Shown in pieces: positions 63,931-64,000 of a DNA stretch of 64,000 nucleotides. A program made the translations under genes and the position numbers. The stretch is taken from assembly GCA_003612285.1 (NCBI GenBank), contig RAYE01000020.1, positions 1 through 64,000 of the forward strand, written 5' to 3'. Below the pieces are notes generated by a model, which saw only the letters and a program-made list of their open reading frames with translations, had not been told where the DNA came from and made no database searches. The number at the start of each line of letters is the position of its first letter. The stretch's first letter is position 1. The stretch comes from a bacterium D16-51 (lineage in GTDB: Bacteria; Bacillota; Clostridia; Lachnospirales; Lachnospiraceae).

Positions 63931-64000
63931 TTCTCTCCCCTTTTTTAAGGAACTGTAAATAAATTATTTTATCATTTTGCTTGCCTATTTCTTCGACTGC

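Overview
The window looks like the chromosome of a low-to-moderate GC, endospore-forming anaerobic Firmicute, most probably a Lachnospiraceae (Clostridia) gut commensal. This rests on the gene content: class III fructose-1,6-bisphosphatase, DapL-type lysine synthesis, an HrcA/CIRCE-controlled hrcA-grpE-dnaK-dnaJ operon, gatCAB, a spore YyaC protein, large BspA-like and Big2 surface proteins, and a CptIN-like type III toxin-antitoxin locus. Most genes lie on the minus strand.

Layout. 1-502: leader and three tandem minus-strand promoters (97-bp period) that appear to fire out of the left edge, probably into an rRNA operon, followed by a MITE. 538-4191: D-lyxose isomerase, a secreted polysaccharide deacetylase and two unrecognised proteins. 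4370-9334: glycerol kinase, fructose-bisphosphatase and an HD-GYP phosphodiesterase. 9418-15180: accessory stretch with small unknown proteins, a AAA/PD-(D/E)XK protein, a lipoprotein gene broken by one element with a second in its 5' UTR, a P-loop kinase, two GNAT acetyltransferases and a decayed phosphotransferase. 15328-23741: surface module made of a membrane-fused sigma factor followed by LRR, PPC and BspA/CAP proteins. 23766-24900: island of remnants (DnaC-like, ISAs1 transposase) plus a possible type I toxin peptide. 24910-30923: DUF3737 and the heat-shock operon. 30962-34003: two MITEs, a FliK-like protein and a PilZ protein. 34103-42769: gatCAB, a DUF1002 protein, dapL, a sulfotransferase and proS. 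42816-43437: CptIN-like type III toxin-antitoxin locus. 43579-46345: ilvBH behind a T-box leader. 46630-49262: FMN-binding membrane protein and a secreted M14 carboxypeptidase. 49341-53734: DUF5711 and LysM proteins, yyaC, recR and ybaB. 53855-59169: dnaX, pfkA, a small membrane protein and glycogen phosphorylase. 59310-63930: MoxR-DUF58-transglutaminase operon.

Non-coding structure is unusually rich. (1) Two MITE families have complementary GTAAC/GTTAC ends. Three copies carry perfect 8-bp target duplications, which resembles the IS66 family. (2) A roughly 94-bp two-hairpin element occurs three times, once inside a lipoprotein gene and once between the ilvB T-box terminator and ilvB. (3) A leader cassette is present twice, upstream of two unrelated genes (D-lyxose isomerase and HD-GYP). 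It encodes a tiny upstream ORF whose four differences between copies are all synonymous, followed by a strong hairpin covering the Shine-Dalgarno region. The leader cassette and the CptIN locus are the strongest candidates for follow-up.

All calls come from reading the sequence; no database search was run. No intact rRNA, tRNA, tmRNA or CRISPR array was seen.
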